In this document: one piece after another, positions 42,967 to 54,943 of the stretch
Layout: every line of letters begins with the position of its first letter
Numbering within the stretch: the first letter of the stretch is position 1
Source: Thiothrix nivea DSM 5205
GTDB taxonomy: Bacteria; Pseudomonadota; Gammaproteobacteria; Thiotrichales; Thiotrichaceae
NCBI RefSeq assembly: GCF_000260135.1
Contig: NZ_JH651384.1
Location: 3,828,693 to 3,892,692, forward strand
Length of the DNA stretch: 64,000 nt
Direction of reading: 5' to 3'
Program-made: the position numbers and the translations under genes
Notes under the pieces: generated by a model
Seen by the model: only the letters and a program-made list of their open reading frames with translations
The model's database searches: none
Told to the model about the DNA's origin: nothing

Positions 42967-44220
42967 ATGAAAGTGGCGGTTCTTGGCGGCGGCGTGATCG
43001 GCGTGTGTACCGCTTATTACCTCGCCAAAGCGGGGCATGAAGTGCATGTGCTCGAACGTAATGCTGGCGTCAGTTTGGAAACCAGCCATGCCAACGCTGG
43101 GGAAGTTTCTCCTGGATACGCCTCACCGTGGGCGGCTCCCGGCATTCCGCGCAAAGCCCTGTGGTGGTTATTGAATAAACACAGCCCGCTGGCACTGCGC
43201 CCCTGGGCAGATTGGCGAATGCTGCCCTGGTTGGCGGAATTCCGGCGTTACTGCACTGCCGAAAGCTACCAGCTCAACAAGGGGCGCATGGTGCGGCTGG
43301 CGGAATACAGCCGCGATTGTCTGCGGGAACTGCGCGTCGAAACCGGGATCCACTACGACGAACGCAGTCTTGGTACCTTGCAGCTATTCCGTACCCAGAA
43401 ACAACTCGACCACAGCGCAAAAGACGCCGAGGTGCTCACGGAGCAGGGCGTACCGTTTACGCTGCTGGATCGTGCAGGTGTCATTGATCACGAACCCGGC
43501 CTGGAGCAAGTGCAGGGCAAATTCACCGGTGGCCTGCATCTGCCGGGTGATGAAACCGGCGACTGTTTCAAGTTCACCTCAGCCTTGGCCGATAAGGCGG
43601 AAACGCTCGGTGTTACCTTCCACTACGGGACGGAAGTCAAACAGCTGGTGGTCATCGACAACAGTTGGGAAGGTGTCATCACCAACAACGGTATTGTGCA
43701 CGCGGATGCCTGCGTGGTGGCAATGGGCAGTTACTCCGCACGCTTGCTCAAGCCGCTGAATATTCACCTGCCGGTTTACCCGGTCAAAGGCTATTCCCTG
43801 ACGGTACCGATAACACACCCGGAACTGGCTCCCGAGTCCACCGTGATGGATGAATCCCACAAGATTGCCATTACCCGCTTGGGTGACCGCATCCGTCTGG
43901 GCGGCACGGCGGAACTGAGTGGCTTCGACCTGAAGATACCGCCCAAACGCATTGCCACCCTAAAACATGTGCTGAAAGATTTGTTTCCGGAGGGTGGCGA
44001 CATGGAGCAGGCGGCAGGTTGGGCAGGGTTACGCCCGATGACGCCGGATGGCCCACCCATACTTGGCAAGACGTCCTGCATGAACCTGTTTCTCAACACC
44101 GGTCACGGTACGTTGGGCTGGACAATGGCGGCGGGTAGCGGGCGGGTGCTGGCGGACATGATTTCCGGTTTACACCCGCCCATTGCCATTGACGGGTTGG
44201 GGTTGGAACGTTACGGATAA
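42967..44220 (+). CDS. dadA: D-amino acid dehydrogenase, FAD-dependent
   Basis: 417 residues. N-terminal FAD site [29 protein letters not shown], then [19 protein letters not shown], the DadA signature, and a C-terminal [12 protein letters not shown]-like segment ([13 protein letters not shown]) and [17 protein letters not shown]. It oxidises D-amino acids (D-Ala best) at the inner membrane and passes electrons to quinone. ATG at 42967; an upstream open frame overlaps the previous gene. Nine bases after the SagB-type gene; no dadX racemase nearby. Confidence 0.93.
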   Translation: MKVAVLGGGVIGVCTAYYLAKAGHEVHVLERNAGVSLETSHANAGEVSPGYASPWAAPGIPRKALWWLLNKHSPLALRPWADWRMLPWLAEFRRYCTAESYQLNKGRMVRLAEYSRDCLRELRVETGIHYDERSLGTLQLFRTQKQLDHSAKDAEVLTEQGVPFTLLDRAGVIDHEPGLEQVQGKFTGGLHLPGDETGDCFKFTSALADKAETLGVTFHYGTEVKQLVVIDNSWEGVITNNGIVHADACVVAMGSYSARLLKPLNIHLPVYPVKGYSLTVPITHPELAPESTVMDESHKIAITRLGDRIRLGGTAELSGFDLKIPPKRIATLKHVLKDLFPEGGDMEQAAGWAGLRPMTPDGPPILGKTSCMNLFLNTGHGTLGWTMAAGSGRVLADMISGLHPPIAIDGLGLERYG

Positions 44221-44426
44221 GAAAATACAGCCATGATGGCCCACAACCGTAATATTTGGCCTCTTGATAGACAGGTGTTGATAGCTTTAAGGTATGACTG
44301 CATTGGGTAGTGGCTGAACGGCAACCCGAGGAAGGTTTGAAAAAGGCACGGAATTTGCACCTCACCCCAGATACGGACAGACCCAACGTCTGCCCTCCTG
44401 CTGACGACAACGACTGAGGAGGCGTT

Positions 44427-46301
44427 ATGGCCTTGCTGCATCAGACTGTCGAAGAGATTACCGGGCGTATCCGCGCCCGCAGCCTGTCTTCCCGCCGTGC
44501 CTATCTGGCGCGCATTGACCATGCTGTCCGCACCGGCCCGGTGCGTGGTTCGCTGGCCTGTACCAATCTCGCTCATGCTTTCGCCGCCGCACCAACGGGC
44601 GACAAGCAGGTGTTACGTGCCCTGCGCCAGCCCAATCTGGCAATTGTTTCCTCTTACAACGACATGCTTTCAGCGCACCAGCCACTGGCGGAGTACCCAA
44701 CGCTGATCAAACAGGCGGCCAATGAGCTTGGAGCAACCGCCCAGTTTGCCGGTGGCGTTCCGGCCATGTGCGATGGCGTCACCCAGGGTCAGCCAGGCAT
44801 GGAACTGTCGCTTTTCAGCCGTGACACGATTGCGCTAGCGACAGCGGTGGCACTTTCCCACAACAGCTTTGACGCCGCCGTCTACCTCGGTGTGTGCGAC
44901 AAGATTGTGCCTGGATTGCTGATCGGAGCATTGAGCTTTGGCCATCTGCCTGCCGTGTTCATCCCGGCTGGGCCGATGACTTCCGGTATGTCCAACGACG
45001 AAAAGGCCAAAACGCGCCAGTTGTTTGCCGAGGGCAAGATTGGCCGTGATGTACTGCTGGAAGCCGAGAGCCGCTCTTACCACAGCGCCGGAACCTGCAC
45101 CTTCTACGGCACTGCCAACAGCAACCAGATGCTGATGGAAGTGATGGGGCTGCATGTGCCAGGCAGCGCTTTCGTCAATCCGGGTACGCCGTTGCGTGAT
45201 GCGCTGACCCGTGCAGCCGCGCTTCAGGCACTGAAAAACACCGCGCTCGGCGAGCATTTCACCCCGGTCGGTCGCATGATTGACGAACGCAGCATGGTGA
45301 ACGCCATTGTCGCACTGCTGGCGACCGGCGGTTCGACCAACCACACCATGCATCTGGTAGCGATCGCTCATGCAGCCGGTATCCAGATCAACTGGGACGA
45401 TTTCAACGGCCTGTCAGCGGTGGTGCCGCTGCTGGCGCGGGTCTACCCCAACGGCAAGGCAGACGTAAACCAGTTCCATGCCGCTGGCGGTAGCGCCTAC
45501 CTGATCCGCGAGTTGCTTGGTGCTGGGTTGTTACATGCTGATGCGCAGACCGTCACCGGCACACTAGCCGATTACGCCAGCGAACCCTGGCTGCATGAAG
45601 GCAAGCTGGCATGGCGTGCGGCTGCTGAACAAAGCGGTGATACGGGAATTCTCCGGCCAGCCAATGAGCCTTTCGAGGCTTCGGGTGGCCTGCGATTACT
45701 ACAAGGAAATTTGGGGCGTGCGGTCATCAAGGTTTCAGCGGTCAAACCGGAACATCGCGTGGTCGAAGCCCCTGCACTGGTGTTCAATGATCAGGACGAA
45801 GTTGCCGCAGCATTCAAACGTGGCGAACTGGAACGCGATTTTATTGCCGTCATCCGCTTTCAGGGGCCGCGCGCCAACGGGATGCCCGAACTGCACAAGC
45901 TGACGCCGCCGCTGGCAGTCCTGCAAGGGCGCGGTTTCAAGGTGGCACTGGTGACGGACGGGCGTATGTCGGGCGCTTCCGGCAAGGTTCCCGCAGCCAT
46001 CCATGTCACGCCCGAAGCGGTTTGCGACGGCCCGTTAGCGCGCGTGCGCGATGGCGACCTGATCCGTCTGGATGGCGAAACCGGCGAACTCAACGTGTTG
46101 ATTGATCCTGATGAATGGGCGGCACGAACACCCGATTCCATCGACATCAGCCACGCGCATTGGGGCATGGGGCGTGAGCTGTTCGATGGTTTCCGCGTGC
46201 GCAGCGTTGGTGCAGAACAGGGTGCGCTGAGCATTCTATGTGACCTGTTCGACATTCATTACACCCCCTCCAGTGCAAGCAAAACGCAGGTGGAAGCATG
46301 A
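44427..46301 (+). CDS. edd: 6-phosphogluconate dehydratase
   Basis: 624 residues of the IlvD/Edd family. It dehydrates 6-phosphogluconate to KDPG, the first committed step of the Entner-Doudoroff pathway. The Fe-S cluster Cys residues are in [18 protein letters not shown] and [13 protein letters not shown], and the Edd-specific [12 protein letters not shown] is present. First gene of edd-eda-zwf-opcA. The 206-base leader (44221-44426) should hold the operon promoter, but I cannot identify one with confidence. Confidence 0.96.
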   Translation: MALLHQTVEEITGRIRARSLSSRRAYLARIDHAVRTGPVRGSLACTNLAHAFAAAPTGDKQVLRALRQPNLAIVSSYNDMLSAHQPLAEYPTLIKQAANELGATAQFAGGVPAMCDGVTQGQPGMELSLFSRDTIALATAVALSHNSFDAAVYLGVCDKIVPGLLIGALSFGHLPAVFIPAGPMTSGMSNDEKAKTRQLFAEGKIGRDVLLEAESRSYHSAGTCTFYGTANSNQMLMEVMGLHVPGSAFVNPGTPLRDALTRAAALQALKNTALGEHFTPVGRMIDERSMVNAIVALLATGGSTNHTMHLVAIAHAAGIQINWDDFNGLSAVVPLLARVYPNGKADVNQFHAAGGSAYLIRELLGAGLLHADAQTVTGTLADYASEPWLHEGKLAWRAAAEQSGDTGILRPANEPFEASGGLRLLQGNLGRAVIKVSAVKPEHRVVEAPALVFNDQDEVAAAFKRGELERDFIAVIRFQGPRANGMPELHKLTPPLAVLQGRGFKVALVTDGRMSGASGKVPAAIHVTPEAVCDGPLARVRDGDLIRLDGETGELNVLIDPDEWAARTPDSIDISHAHWGMGRELFDGFRVRSVGAEQGALSILCDLFDIHYTPSSASKTQVEA

Positions 46302-46942
46302 GTACACCCATCCATCAGACGGAAAACATGGCGCTTCCGCAGATTCTCGGTCTGGCTCCGGTTATGCCAGTGATTGTAATCGAAGATCTGGCTCATGCTG
46401 TACCACTGGCCAAAGCGCTGGTGGCTGGCGGCTTGAGGGTGCTGGAAGTGACGCTACGCACCCCGGTCGCCATGCAGGCCGTTGCCATGATCGCCGCCGA
46501 AGTGCCGGAAGCGGTGGTCGGCGTCGGCACTTTGACCCGTCCGGAACAGTTTGCTGAAGCCGAAGCCGTAGGTGCACAGTTCGCTGTCAGCCCCGGTCTC
46601 ACCTCCGCCCTGGTCGTTGCCAGTAAACAATCGGCCATGCCCTTGCTACCGGGAATATTTACTCCCGGCGAAGCCATGCAGGCATTTGAGGATGGCTTCC
46701 GTTACCTGAAGCTGTTCCCGGCCAAACAGGCGGGTGGCTTGGGTATGCTCAAGGCGCTGGGCGGCCCGCTACCGGAATTGAGCTTCTGCCCCACCGGCGG
46801 GATCAGCAGCACCGATTTCCGTGACTATCTGGCGCTGCCGAATGTGGTGTGTGTCGGCGGCTCCTGGGTCGCGTCGCTGGAACTGATGCGCGCTGGCGAC
46901 TGGCAGGCCATTACCCAACTTGCGGCAGAGGCAACGGCCTGA
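46298..46942 (+). CDS. eda: KDPG aldolase
   Basis: 214 residues. It splits KDPG into pyruvate and glyceraldehyde-3-phosphate. The catalytic Glu is in [10 protein letters not shown] and the Schiff-base Lys in [20 protein letters not shown] and [11 protein letters not shown] bind phosphate. It overlaps edd by four bases (ATGA), showing translational coupling. Standard length for a single-function Eda. Confidence 0.95.
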   Translation: MSTPIHQTENMALPQILGLAPVMPVIVIEDLAHAVPLAKALVAGGLRVLEVTLRTPVAMQAVAMIAAEVPEAVVGVGTLTRPEQFAEAEAVGAQFAVSPGLTSALVVASKQSAMPLLPGIFTPGEAMQAFEDGFRYLKLFPAKQAGGLGMLKALGGPLPELSFCPTGGISSTDFRDYLALPNVVCVGGSWVASLELMRAGDWQAITQLAAEATA

Positions 46943-46970
46943 GCAGCCACGCCATGCAGGAGGACAAACC

Positions 46971-48511
<1,541 letters not shown>

Positions 48512-48515
<4 letters not shown>

Positions 48516-49639
48516 ACGAGAAAACCCGCCACCGCCTGCGCAGGGTCGAGGAAAAAAACGTCCGTATCCGCCATATTCCGCGCGAGCTGGACGCCATTTG
48601 GGCTGGCTTGCAGCAAGAGCTGGGCGAGGGGCAGGTAGTTACCCGCGCCTGCATGTCCAACCTGATCATTTATTGCGATGACGATGACCAGACCCTTGAG
48701 GTTAATGAAGCCCTGCCGCGCATCGTCTCGGCGCACCCTTGCCGGGTGATCCTGCTGACGGGGTTGGGGTATACCGGCGAACCGGGGCTGGATGTGTTTG
48801 TCTCCGGGCTATACAGCAAACTGCCCGGCGGCCTGCAGGTCAGCGCCGAACTGATCCGTGTGATTGCCGATTCGAGCGCGCGCAAACGGCTAGCACCGGT
48901 AGCGCGCGCCCATCTGGTTGGTGACTTGCCGACTACCCTGTGGTGGGCATCCCATGAACCCGCCCCTTTCCTGGGCGAAACGTTTAACCCGCTCACCGCC
49001 ATGGCTGATCAGATCATTTACGACAGCTTTGGTTGGCAATCACCCACCAAGGGAATGCAGGCGATGTCGCGCTGGGTGCAGGCGCAAAGTGCTGAATATG
49101 TGATTTATAATCTGGCCTGGCGGCGTCTGAAATACTGGCGCAACCTGCTTAGCCAGGTGCTGGATCCCGCCGTGCAGCCGAATGCCCTGTCCGCAGTCAG
49201 TAAACTGCACATCGAACACGGCCCCCATGCCGTAGCCATGAGTTCACTGCTGGTCGGCTGGTTGGCTTCGCTGCTGGGCTGGCGGGTCGAAGGCGGCAAG
49301 GTGGTTGCCGGTAAACAGACCGTATGGCAATTCAGCATCGGCAATCGCCGCGTACCTGTCACCCTGACACGGCTGGTCGAAGCACCCCCCGGCCCGTCGC
49401 GTATCGACTGGCGCTGGCGGGAAGGTAGTGCGGAACGCCGCGCAGTGTTCGCCGATCTGGGCGGAGACCGTATCGGTGTGGTCGAAGTTGAATCGGATAT
49501 TCCGGTACGCCTGCTTCATGCGCCTGCCGCCTGTCAGGCTGATTTAGTGTCAGCGCAAATGGCTCACCGTGCGCGTGATCGGGTGTTTGAACGCGCCCTG
49601 GAAACCGGCAATAGCATGACCAGCGTTCTTCTTGGGTGA
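48512..49639 (+). CDS. opcA: OpcA-like glucose-6-phosphate dehydrogenase assembly protein
   Basis: 375 residues. OpcA activates or assembles Zwf, best known from cyanobacteria and actinobacteria. Family features are visible: TRACMSNLIIY near residue 50, then HPCRVILL, VGDLPTTLWWASHEPAPF and SLLVGWLASLLGWR. Its start lies in the zwf stop (ATGA), supporting joint function. In cyanobacteria OpcA is redox-controlled through thioredoxin; whether the Cys residues here serve that role is unknown. Confidence 0.9.
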
Positions 49640-49660
49640 TTTTTAGTTACCTCAATATAC

Positions 49661-49680
49661 AACCGGTTATTCCGGTTTTT
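49661..49680 (+). terminator. Rho-independent terminator after opcA
   Basis: AACCGG/CCGGTT stem, 5-base loop, then a T run; 21 bases after the opcA stop. It ends the edd operon. Confidence 0.8.
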
Positions 49681-49794
49681 GTGTTGTTTATCGTAAAGAA
49701 AGGGCTGCCTGACATATTTTTATAACCTTGTAAGCGCCTGATTCGACTACACTCCTTAGTGGATATTTCAACAATAGCCCCAAGGAAAAGTGTC

Positions 49795-50895
49795 ATGGAG
49801 AGAAAGCGTTCGTGCTGTTGTGGTGGTTTGCCCACGATGTGGTGGTGGTTGCTGACCCTGTTGGGTTTGCCCTTGCTGTTTTTACTGATGTTGAGTTCGC
49901 GCCAGGGCGTGATTGAGAATGACCTCGCTAGCCGGAGTGAAGCTGGTTTGAAGGCGGCAGGCATGGGCTGGGTCACAGCCAAACTGGCCGGTCGTGATGT
50001 GCAACTTCAGGGCGTTGCCGCATCGGAGACAGAGCGGGATGAAGCCGCCCGGCTCGTGCAAGGTATTGACGGCGTGCGGGATGTGCAAAACCTGATTGAG
50101 GTCAAGGCTCCCGCAACACTGGCGGATAGTGCAGGCTTGGCGGCGGATGCTGATCCACAGTTAGAGGCTCCGCTAGACACAGGTACAGGTACGCAGGAAG
50201 CACTTGCCGCCGCGCAAGAAGTGCCCGCAGCGCCCGATCCAGCATCCCCGGAAGCACAAGGAGGGGGCGCTGCGCTTGAACAGCCTGTTGCACTAACACT
50301 CCCTGACCAGTCCGCTATTCCTGGGCAAGCCACTGCGCCCGAGCAAGCTATTGCACCTGATCAAGTTACCGAGCCGGGGCCGACTGGTATGGATGATGCT
50401 ACCCAGGGGCAGCAGCTTGCTGTAGCGCCAGAGCCGTCAGCGGTTCCTGCTGCTGAGCCAGCCCCTGAACCCGTGGTAGCCTCTGCTTCCGAACCCAGTG
50501 CCGAAGAGCAGGCAGTACAGGATTGCCAGCAACAATTGAATGATGCCATGAGCGGCAAAACTATCCTGTTTGAAACCAACAAGGCAGCCATCAAGCGCGG
50601 TAGCATTGCCTTGCTGGATTCACTGGCGGGTATTATGTCCAGTTGCAAGGGCGTGGTTGCAGACCGTGGTGTTGAAGTGAGTGGCCATACCGATAACGTG
50701 GGCAATGACACTTACAACCAGAAGCTGAGCCAGCGGCGTGCCGATGCCGTCAAGGATTATCTGGTTGGCAAGGGTATTGATGGCGCATTGCTCAAGAGCG
50801 TGGGCTATGGTGAAAGCAAACCGGTTGCTTCCAACGATACTCCGGAAGGCCGTTCCCAGAACCGCAGAATCAACTTTGAAATCAGCCCGGAATGA
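49795..50895 (+). CDS. OmpA-family protein with BON-like domain and low-complexity linker
   Basis: 366 residues: Cys-rich cytosolic start (RKRSCCCGG), one membrane helix (about 14-36, MWWWLLTLLGLPLLFLLML), a BON-like segment (about 40-105; AKLAGRDVQLQGVAASETERDEA), an Ala/Pro/Glu/Gln-rich linker (about 110-250), then an OmpA C-domain (SGHTDNVGNDTYNQKLSQRRADAVKDYL, SQNRRINFEI) that binds peptidoglycan. It thus ties the inner membrane to the wall. ATG at 49795 has AAGGAAAAG just ahead. The 32-residue peptide and the repeat protein follow within 12 bases and 4 bases, so it is one operon. Confidence 0.88.
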   Translation: MERKRSCCCGGLPTMWWWLLTLLGLPLLFLLMLSSRQGVIENDLASRSEAGLKAAGMGWVTAKLAGRDVQLQGVAASETERDEAARLVQGIDGVRDVQNLIEVKAPATLADSAGLAADADPQLEAPLDTGTGTQEALAAAQEVPAAPDPASPEAQGGGAALEQPVALTLPDQSAIPGQATAPEQAIAPDQVTEPGPTGMDDATQGQQLAVAPEPSAVPAAEPAPEPVVASASEPSAEEQAVQDCQQQLNDAMSGKTILFETNKAAIKRGSIALLDSLAGIMSSCKGVVADRGVEVSGHTDNVGNDTYNQKLSQRRADAVKDYLVGKGIDGALLKSVGYGESKPVASNDTPEGRSQNRRINFEISPE

Positions 50896-50906
50896 GGAGA
50901 AGCGAA

Positions 50907-51005
50907 ATGATGTATTTATTTTCACAACTGTTCTTCTGGCTGCTGCTGGCCTTTATCTTTGGCCTGGTGATGGGCTGGTTTTCAAACTCAGGGAACGAGG
51001 ACTAA
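50907..51005 (+). CDS. 32-residue single-pass membrane peptide
   Basis: MMYLFSQLFFWLLLAFIFGL then VMGWFSNSGNED: one membrane helix and a short polar end. A GAGGAGA ribosome site precedes the ATG, and it fits tightly between the OmpA-like and repeat-protein genes, three bases before the latter. Its helix resembles the start of the next protein (FLIQALLWLLAVFLLGYGISRFL), so the three may meet in the membrane. Role unknown. Confidence 0.72.
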   Translation: MMYLFSQLFFWLLLAFIFGLVMGWFSNSGNED

Positions 51006-51008
51006 ATC

Positions 51009-53525
51009 ATGACGATGTTTTTGATACAGGCTTTATTGTGGTTATTAGCAGTTTTCCTGCTTGGTTATGGGATTAGCCGTTTTTTGAAATCGCTGTTCTG
51101 CCGTGATCAGGTGGATGACATTGATGCTTACACTTATAACCGGCCAACGGCGATGCCTGGAGTAGATGCAGGCAGGGTTGGCGCGCCGAGTAGGGGTATT
51201 TCGGCCACTACCGCTAGCGCCTTGGGTGGCGTGGCTGCGGCTGCTGCGGGTGCAGTCGCGGTTGCCCGCACCAAAATGGAGGAGGCCGAGTTTCCTGAAG
51301 TCTCGTTGAAAACGCCACGTATGGATGCAGACCTGCCAGACGTCTCGTTGAAAGCGCCGCGTATGGATGTAGGGCTGCCAGATGTTGGGTTGTCAGCTCC
51401 TGCCATGGTGGGCTTGAGTGGCATTGACCCACACAAGCCGATAGTCAATCCGCCTGATCTTGATATGGAGCTGGAGCTACCAGAGCTAGGCTTGCCTGAT
51501 ATCGAAACCGCTCTGCCAGAAGCTTCGCTGACAATGCCTGAAATTAAGGCTGATGTACCTGACATATCGCTGGAAATGCCGGAAGTCGATGTTCCTGACA
51601 TATCGTTGGAAATGTCTGAAGCTGAAGTTAACGTGCCAAGCATTTCCCTGCAAGCGCATGAACTCAACCCGATGGACGCGGATGCCAATATCCCGAGCGT
51701 AGCGTTCGCCGATGAAGCCCCGTCTCTGCCAGAAGCCAGCACGGATGACGGTGGCAGCTTACTGGACATGGCCAAGGGGGCAGTCGTTGCAGCGGGTGCA
51801 GGTCTGGTAGCCAAGGCCGCTTCCGCCATGGATTTCAGCGGTGTTGACCCACACAAACCGATAGTCGACCCGCCTGATTTCGACCTTGATCTGCCAGATA
51901 TGGCGGTGAAATCTTTGGGAATGGGTGTGGACGGCATTGACCCGCACAAGCCGATCATTGACCCGCCTGACCTTGACATGGAACTGGCAGGATTGGATTT
52001 GCCTGATGTCAAAGCCAGTCTGCCAGAAGCCGCCATAGAAATACCAGGGATTAAGGCAGGTTTACCGGATGTATCCGTGGAAATGCCGGAAGTTGAAGCT
52101 GACCTGCCACAGCCTTCCCTGCAAGCGCCGGAACTGAGTCCAATGGAAGCAGATGCCAGCATCCCGAGCGTAGCGTTCGCCGATGAAGCCCCGTCTCTGC
52201 CAGAAGCCAGCACGGATGACGGTGGCAGCTTACTGGACATGGCCAAGGGGGCAGTCGTTGCAGCGGGTGCAGGTCTGGTAGCCAAGGCCGCTTCCGCCAT
52301 GGATTTCAGCGGTGTTGACCCACACAAACCGATAGTCGACCCGCCTGATTTCGACCTTGATCTGCCAGATATGGCGGTGAAATCTTTGGGAATGGGTGTG
52401 GACGGCATTAACCCGCACAAGCCGATAGTCAATCCGCCTGACCTTGACATGGAACTGGCAGGATTGGATTTGCCTGATGTCAAAGCCAGTCTGCCAGAAG
52501 CCGCCATAGAAATACCAGGGATTAAGGCAGGTTTACCGGATGTATCCGTGGAAATGCCGGAAGTTGAAGCTGACCTGCCACAGCCTTCCCTGCAAGCGCC
52601 GGAACTGAGTCCAATGGAAGCAGATGCCAGCATCCCGAGCGTAGCGTTCGCCGATGAAGCCCCGTCTCTGCCAGAAGCCAGCACGGATGACGGTGGCAGC
52701 TTACTGGACATGGCCAAGGGGGCAGTCGTTGCAGCGGGTGCAGGTCTGGCAGCCAAGGCTGCTTCCGCCATGGATTTCAGCGGTGTTGACCCACACAAAC
52801 CGATAGTCGACCCGCCTGATTTCGACCTTGATCTGCCAGATATGGCGGTGAAATCTTTGGGAATGGGCGTGGACGGCATTGACCCGCACAAGCCGATCAT
52901 TGACCCGCCTGACCTTGACATGGCACTGGCAGGATTGGATTTGCCTGATGTCAAAGCCAGTCTGCCAGAATCTCTGCCAGAAGCCAGCACGGATGACGGT
53001 GGCAGCTTACTGGACATGGCCAAGGGGGCGGTCGTTGCAGCGGGTGCAGGTCTGGCAGCCAAGGCCGCTTCCGCCATGGATTTCAGCGGTATTGACCCAC
53101 ACAAACCGATTATTGACCCACCTGACCACACTGCGGCTTTGCCTGCTAGCGGCTGGGGTGCAGGTACGGATGCCGGGAAAAGTGAGGAAGACGATGATGA
53201 TGCTGATTGGTTGTTAGCTTTGGTACGGCGGATCAAATATGAATACCAAGGACGTAATCCCCGCGCGGTCAGCAAGTTATGGGATGCGGTCAGCAGTGAT
53301 TATGACTGCTCGGCTCTTGATGAATACGAGTCACTCACCTTGCATCCCGCGCAGTACGACAAACTGGGTATAAGCCATTGCGGTGTCCCTCATGCCGGTT
53401 TTGTCGCGGTTGGCGGTGATGTCAGTAGCATAGAGCCGGGTTGCGCTGTCCTTTTCCATTACCCTAATGTCGTAGTGTGTCGTGACCACGAAGACAACCA
53501 TCATTTTATCCGTGTAACCGGTTAA
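51009..53525 (+). CDS. Membrane-anchored protein with large AHNAK-like repeats
   Basis: 838 residues. N-terminal membrane helix (about 4-24), a short Gly/Ala stretch, then about 650 residues of acidic repeats built from short units such as LPDVSLEMPEVEADLP and GVDPHKPIVDPPDFD. A 157-residue unit occurs three times almost identically, plus a shortened fourth. The globular C-terminus (about 735-838) contains DWLLALVRRIKYEYQGRNPRAVSK and ends FIRVTG; no family recognised. The strand-like alternation and Pro spacing suggest an extended or solenoid shape. It is in an operon with the OmpA-like protein. Confidence 0.75.
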   Translation: MTMFLIQALLWLLAVFLLGYGISRFLKSLFCRDQVDDIDAYTYNRPTAMPGVDAGRVGAPSRGISATTASALGGVAAAAAGAVAVARTKMEEAEFPEVSLKTPRMDADLPDVSLKAPRMDVGLPDVGLSAPAMVGLSGIDPHKPIVNPPDLDMELELPELGLPDIETALPEASLTMPEIKADVPDISLEMPEVDVPDISLEMSEAEVNVPSISLQAHELNPMDADANIPSVAFADEAPSLPEASTDDGGSLLDMAKGAVVAAGAGLVAKAASAMDFSGVDPHKPIVDPPDFDLDLPDMAVKSLGMGVDGIDPHKPIIDPPDLDMELAGLDLPDVKASLPEAAIEIPGIKAGLPDVSVEMPEVEADLPQPSLQAPELSPMEADASIPSVAFADEAPSLPEASTDDGGSLLDMAKGAVVAAGAGLVAKAASAMDFSGVDPHKPIVDPPDFDLDLPDMAVKSLGMGVDGINPHKPIVNPPDLDMELAGLDLPDVKASLPEAAIEIPGIKAGLPDVSVEMPEVEADLPQPSLQAPELSPMEADASIPSVAFADEAPSLPEASTDDGGSLLDMAKGAVVAAGAGLAAKAASAMDFSGVDPHKPIVDPPDFDLDLPDMAVKSLGMGVDGIDPHKPIIDPPDLDMALAGLDLPDVKASLPESLPEASTDDGGSLLDMAKGAVVAAGAGLAAKAASAMDFSGIDPHKPIIDPPDHTAALPASGWGAGTDAGKSEEDDDDADWLLALVRRIKYEYQGRNPRAVSKLWDAVSSDYDCSALDEYESLTLHPAQYDKLGISHCGVPHAGFVAVGGDVSSIEPGCAVLFHYPNVVVCRDHEDNHHFIRVTG
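51724..53110 (+). repeat. 471-bp tandem repeats (three full and one short)
   Basis: Units begin TCTCTGCCAGAAGCC at 51724, 52195 and 52666, an exact 471-bp period (157 codons), with only scattered substitutions. The third unit is cut after CTGCCAGAA and joins a fourth partial copy near 52971, as expected from slippage between short repeats. Frame is kept throughout. Confidence 0.95.
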
Positions 53526-53674
53526 AGTCGTTGTGATTTCCCCTCCACATTTTAGAGGGGAAATCAGTCTCCCCATTAATTTGCGAAATATCAAAAATTA
53601 TAATGTCTTTGGTTTAGTATTCTAAAAAACCGATTATGATAAGCGAAAAACCCTATCGTAGGGCGTGAAAAATC

Positions 53675-53688
53675 TTGACCTGCATCAA
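53675..53688. promoter_or_regulatory. FNR/Anr-type box
   Basis: TTGAC-CTGC-ATCAA, one base from the consensus TTGAT-N4-ATCAA, 74 bases ahead of the peroxidase ATG. FNR/Anr control of cytochrome c peroxidase genes is common. Confidence 0.7.
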
Positions 53689-53761
53689 GTTGGTGCAGTG
53701 GCTCAGGCGTAACATGATTGCTCGAAACAATTTACCCTAAATAAAAAAGTAGGAGATAGTC

Positions 53762-54904
53762 ATGAAAACACAAATCCTGATGGTGTCGCTGCTGACGCTG
53801 GGCCTAGGCTCTGCGGTCTGGGCGGAAGATGCAGCAAAAACAGAGCTGGCCAAGATTGAAGAATCTGCCACTGCCGCGAAAGATGCTGACAAGCCTGCTG
53901 ATGTGGTTGCTGCCAAAGATGAACCGATCAAGCCGATTGAGGCTGCTGAAGTCAAAGACCCTGCCATGGTTGAGCTGGGTAAAAAGCTGTATTTTGACCC
54001 ACGCCTTTCCAAATCCGGTTTCATTTCCTGCAACTCCTGCCATAACCTGAGTATGGGCGGTACTGACAACCTGCCGACCTCCATTGGCGATCACTGGCAA
54101 CAAGGCCCCATCAACGCTCCGACCGTGCTGAACTCCAGTATGAACGTGGCGCAATTCTGGGATGGCCGCGCCAAAGACCTGAAAGAGCAGGCAGGAGGCC
54201 CGATTGCCAACCCCGGCGAAATGGCGTTCACGCATGAGCTGGCGCTCGATGTGCTGCAATCCATCCCCCAATACAAGGATGAGTTCAAGAGCGTATTTGG
54301 CAAGGATGAAATGGATATCGGCATGGTGACCGATGCCATTGCCGCGTTTGAAGAAACTTTGGTGACGCCAGATTCCAAATTTGACCAATGGCTCAAGGGT
54401 GACAGCAAGGCGCTGGCCGATAACGAACTGGCTGGTTACAAGCTATTCAAGGAAAGCGGTTGCGTGGCTTGTCACAATGGCCCGGCAGTTGGCGGCAACA
54501 GCTTCCAGAAAATGGGTGTGGTGGAACCCTACAAGACCGATAGCAAGGCCGAAGGGATGGCCGGTCTGACCAAGAAGGATGAAGACCGTTTCAAGTTCAA
54601 AGTGCCAACGCTACGTAACGTGGAAATGACCTATCCCTACTTCCATGATGGGGCTGCCAAGACGCTGGAACAGGCTGTTACCACCATGGGGCAACTCCAG
54701 TTGGGCAAGAAGTTTACCGATGCGGAAACTGCCGACATCGTGGCTTTCCTGAAGACCCTGACCGGCAAGCAGCCTGAGCTACAGCTGCCTATCCTGCCGC
54801 CTTCCACCAACGATACGCCAGTGCCAGAGCCTTTCAACAAGGCTGATATGGAAAAAGCCAAGCAGAAAGACGCTGCGGCCAAGACTGACGGCAAACAGTC
54901 CTGA
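53762..54904 (+). CDS. Di-heme cytochrome c peroxidase
   Basis: 380 residues. Signal peptide (1-21, ending VWA), a charged Ala/Lys/Asp-rich spacer of about 50 residues, then the two-heme core: CNSCHNLS (low-potential heme) with MGGTDN, and CVACHNGP (high-potential heme); LRNVEMTYPYFHDGA and the late helix TLEQAVTTMG are typical of CcpA. It reduces periplasmic H2O2 using cytochrome c. A charged 40-residue tail is extra. Upstream lies an FNR-type box, suggesting low-oxygen induction, in line with the cbb3 oxidase. Confidence 0.93.
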   Translation: MKTQILMVSLLTLGLGSAVWAEDAAKTELAKIEESATAAKDADKPADVVAAKDEPIKPIEAAEVKDPAMVELGKKLYFDPRLSKSGFISCNSCHNLSMGGTDNLPTSIGDHWQQGPINAPTVLNSSMNVAQFWDGRAKDLKEQAGGPIANPGEMAFTHELALDVLQSIPQYKDEFKSVFGKDEMDIGMVTDAIAAFEETLVTPDSKFDQWLKGDSKALADNELAGYKLFKESGCVACHNGPAVGGNSFQKMGVVEPYKTDSKAEGMAGLTKKDEDRFKFKVPTLRNVEMTYPYFHDGAAKTLEQAVTTMGQLQLGKKFTDAETADIVAFLKTLTGKQPELQLPILPPSTNDTPVPEPFNKADMEKAKQKDAAAKTDGKQS

Positions 54905-54943
54905 TCCTGCACAGTGAGGCTATCGCCCTTTCCCGGATCGTTT

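Noticed and set aside
51724-53110. CRISPR-like regular repeats
   Set aside because: The 471-bp units are coding, in frame and tandem, with no unique spacers.
51134-53275. 713-codon open frame on the minus strand
   Set aside because: It is the exact antisense of the repeat protein and mirrors its repeats. GC-rich codon use keeps the antisense frame open; no ribosome site or family pattern.
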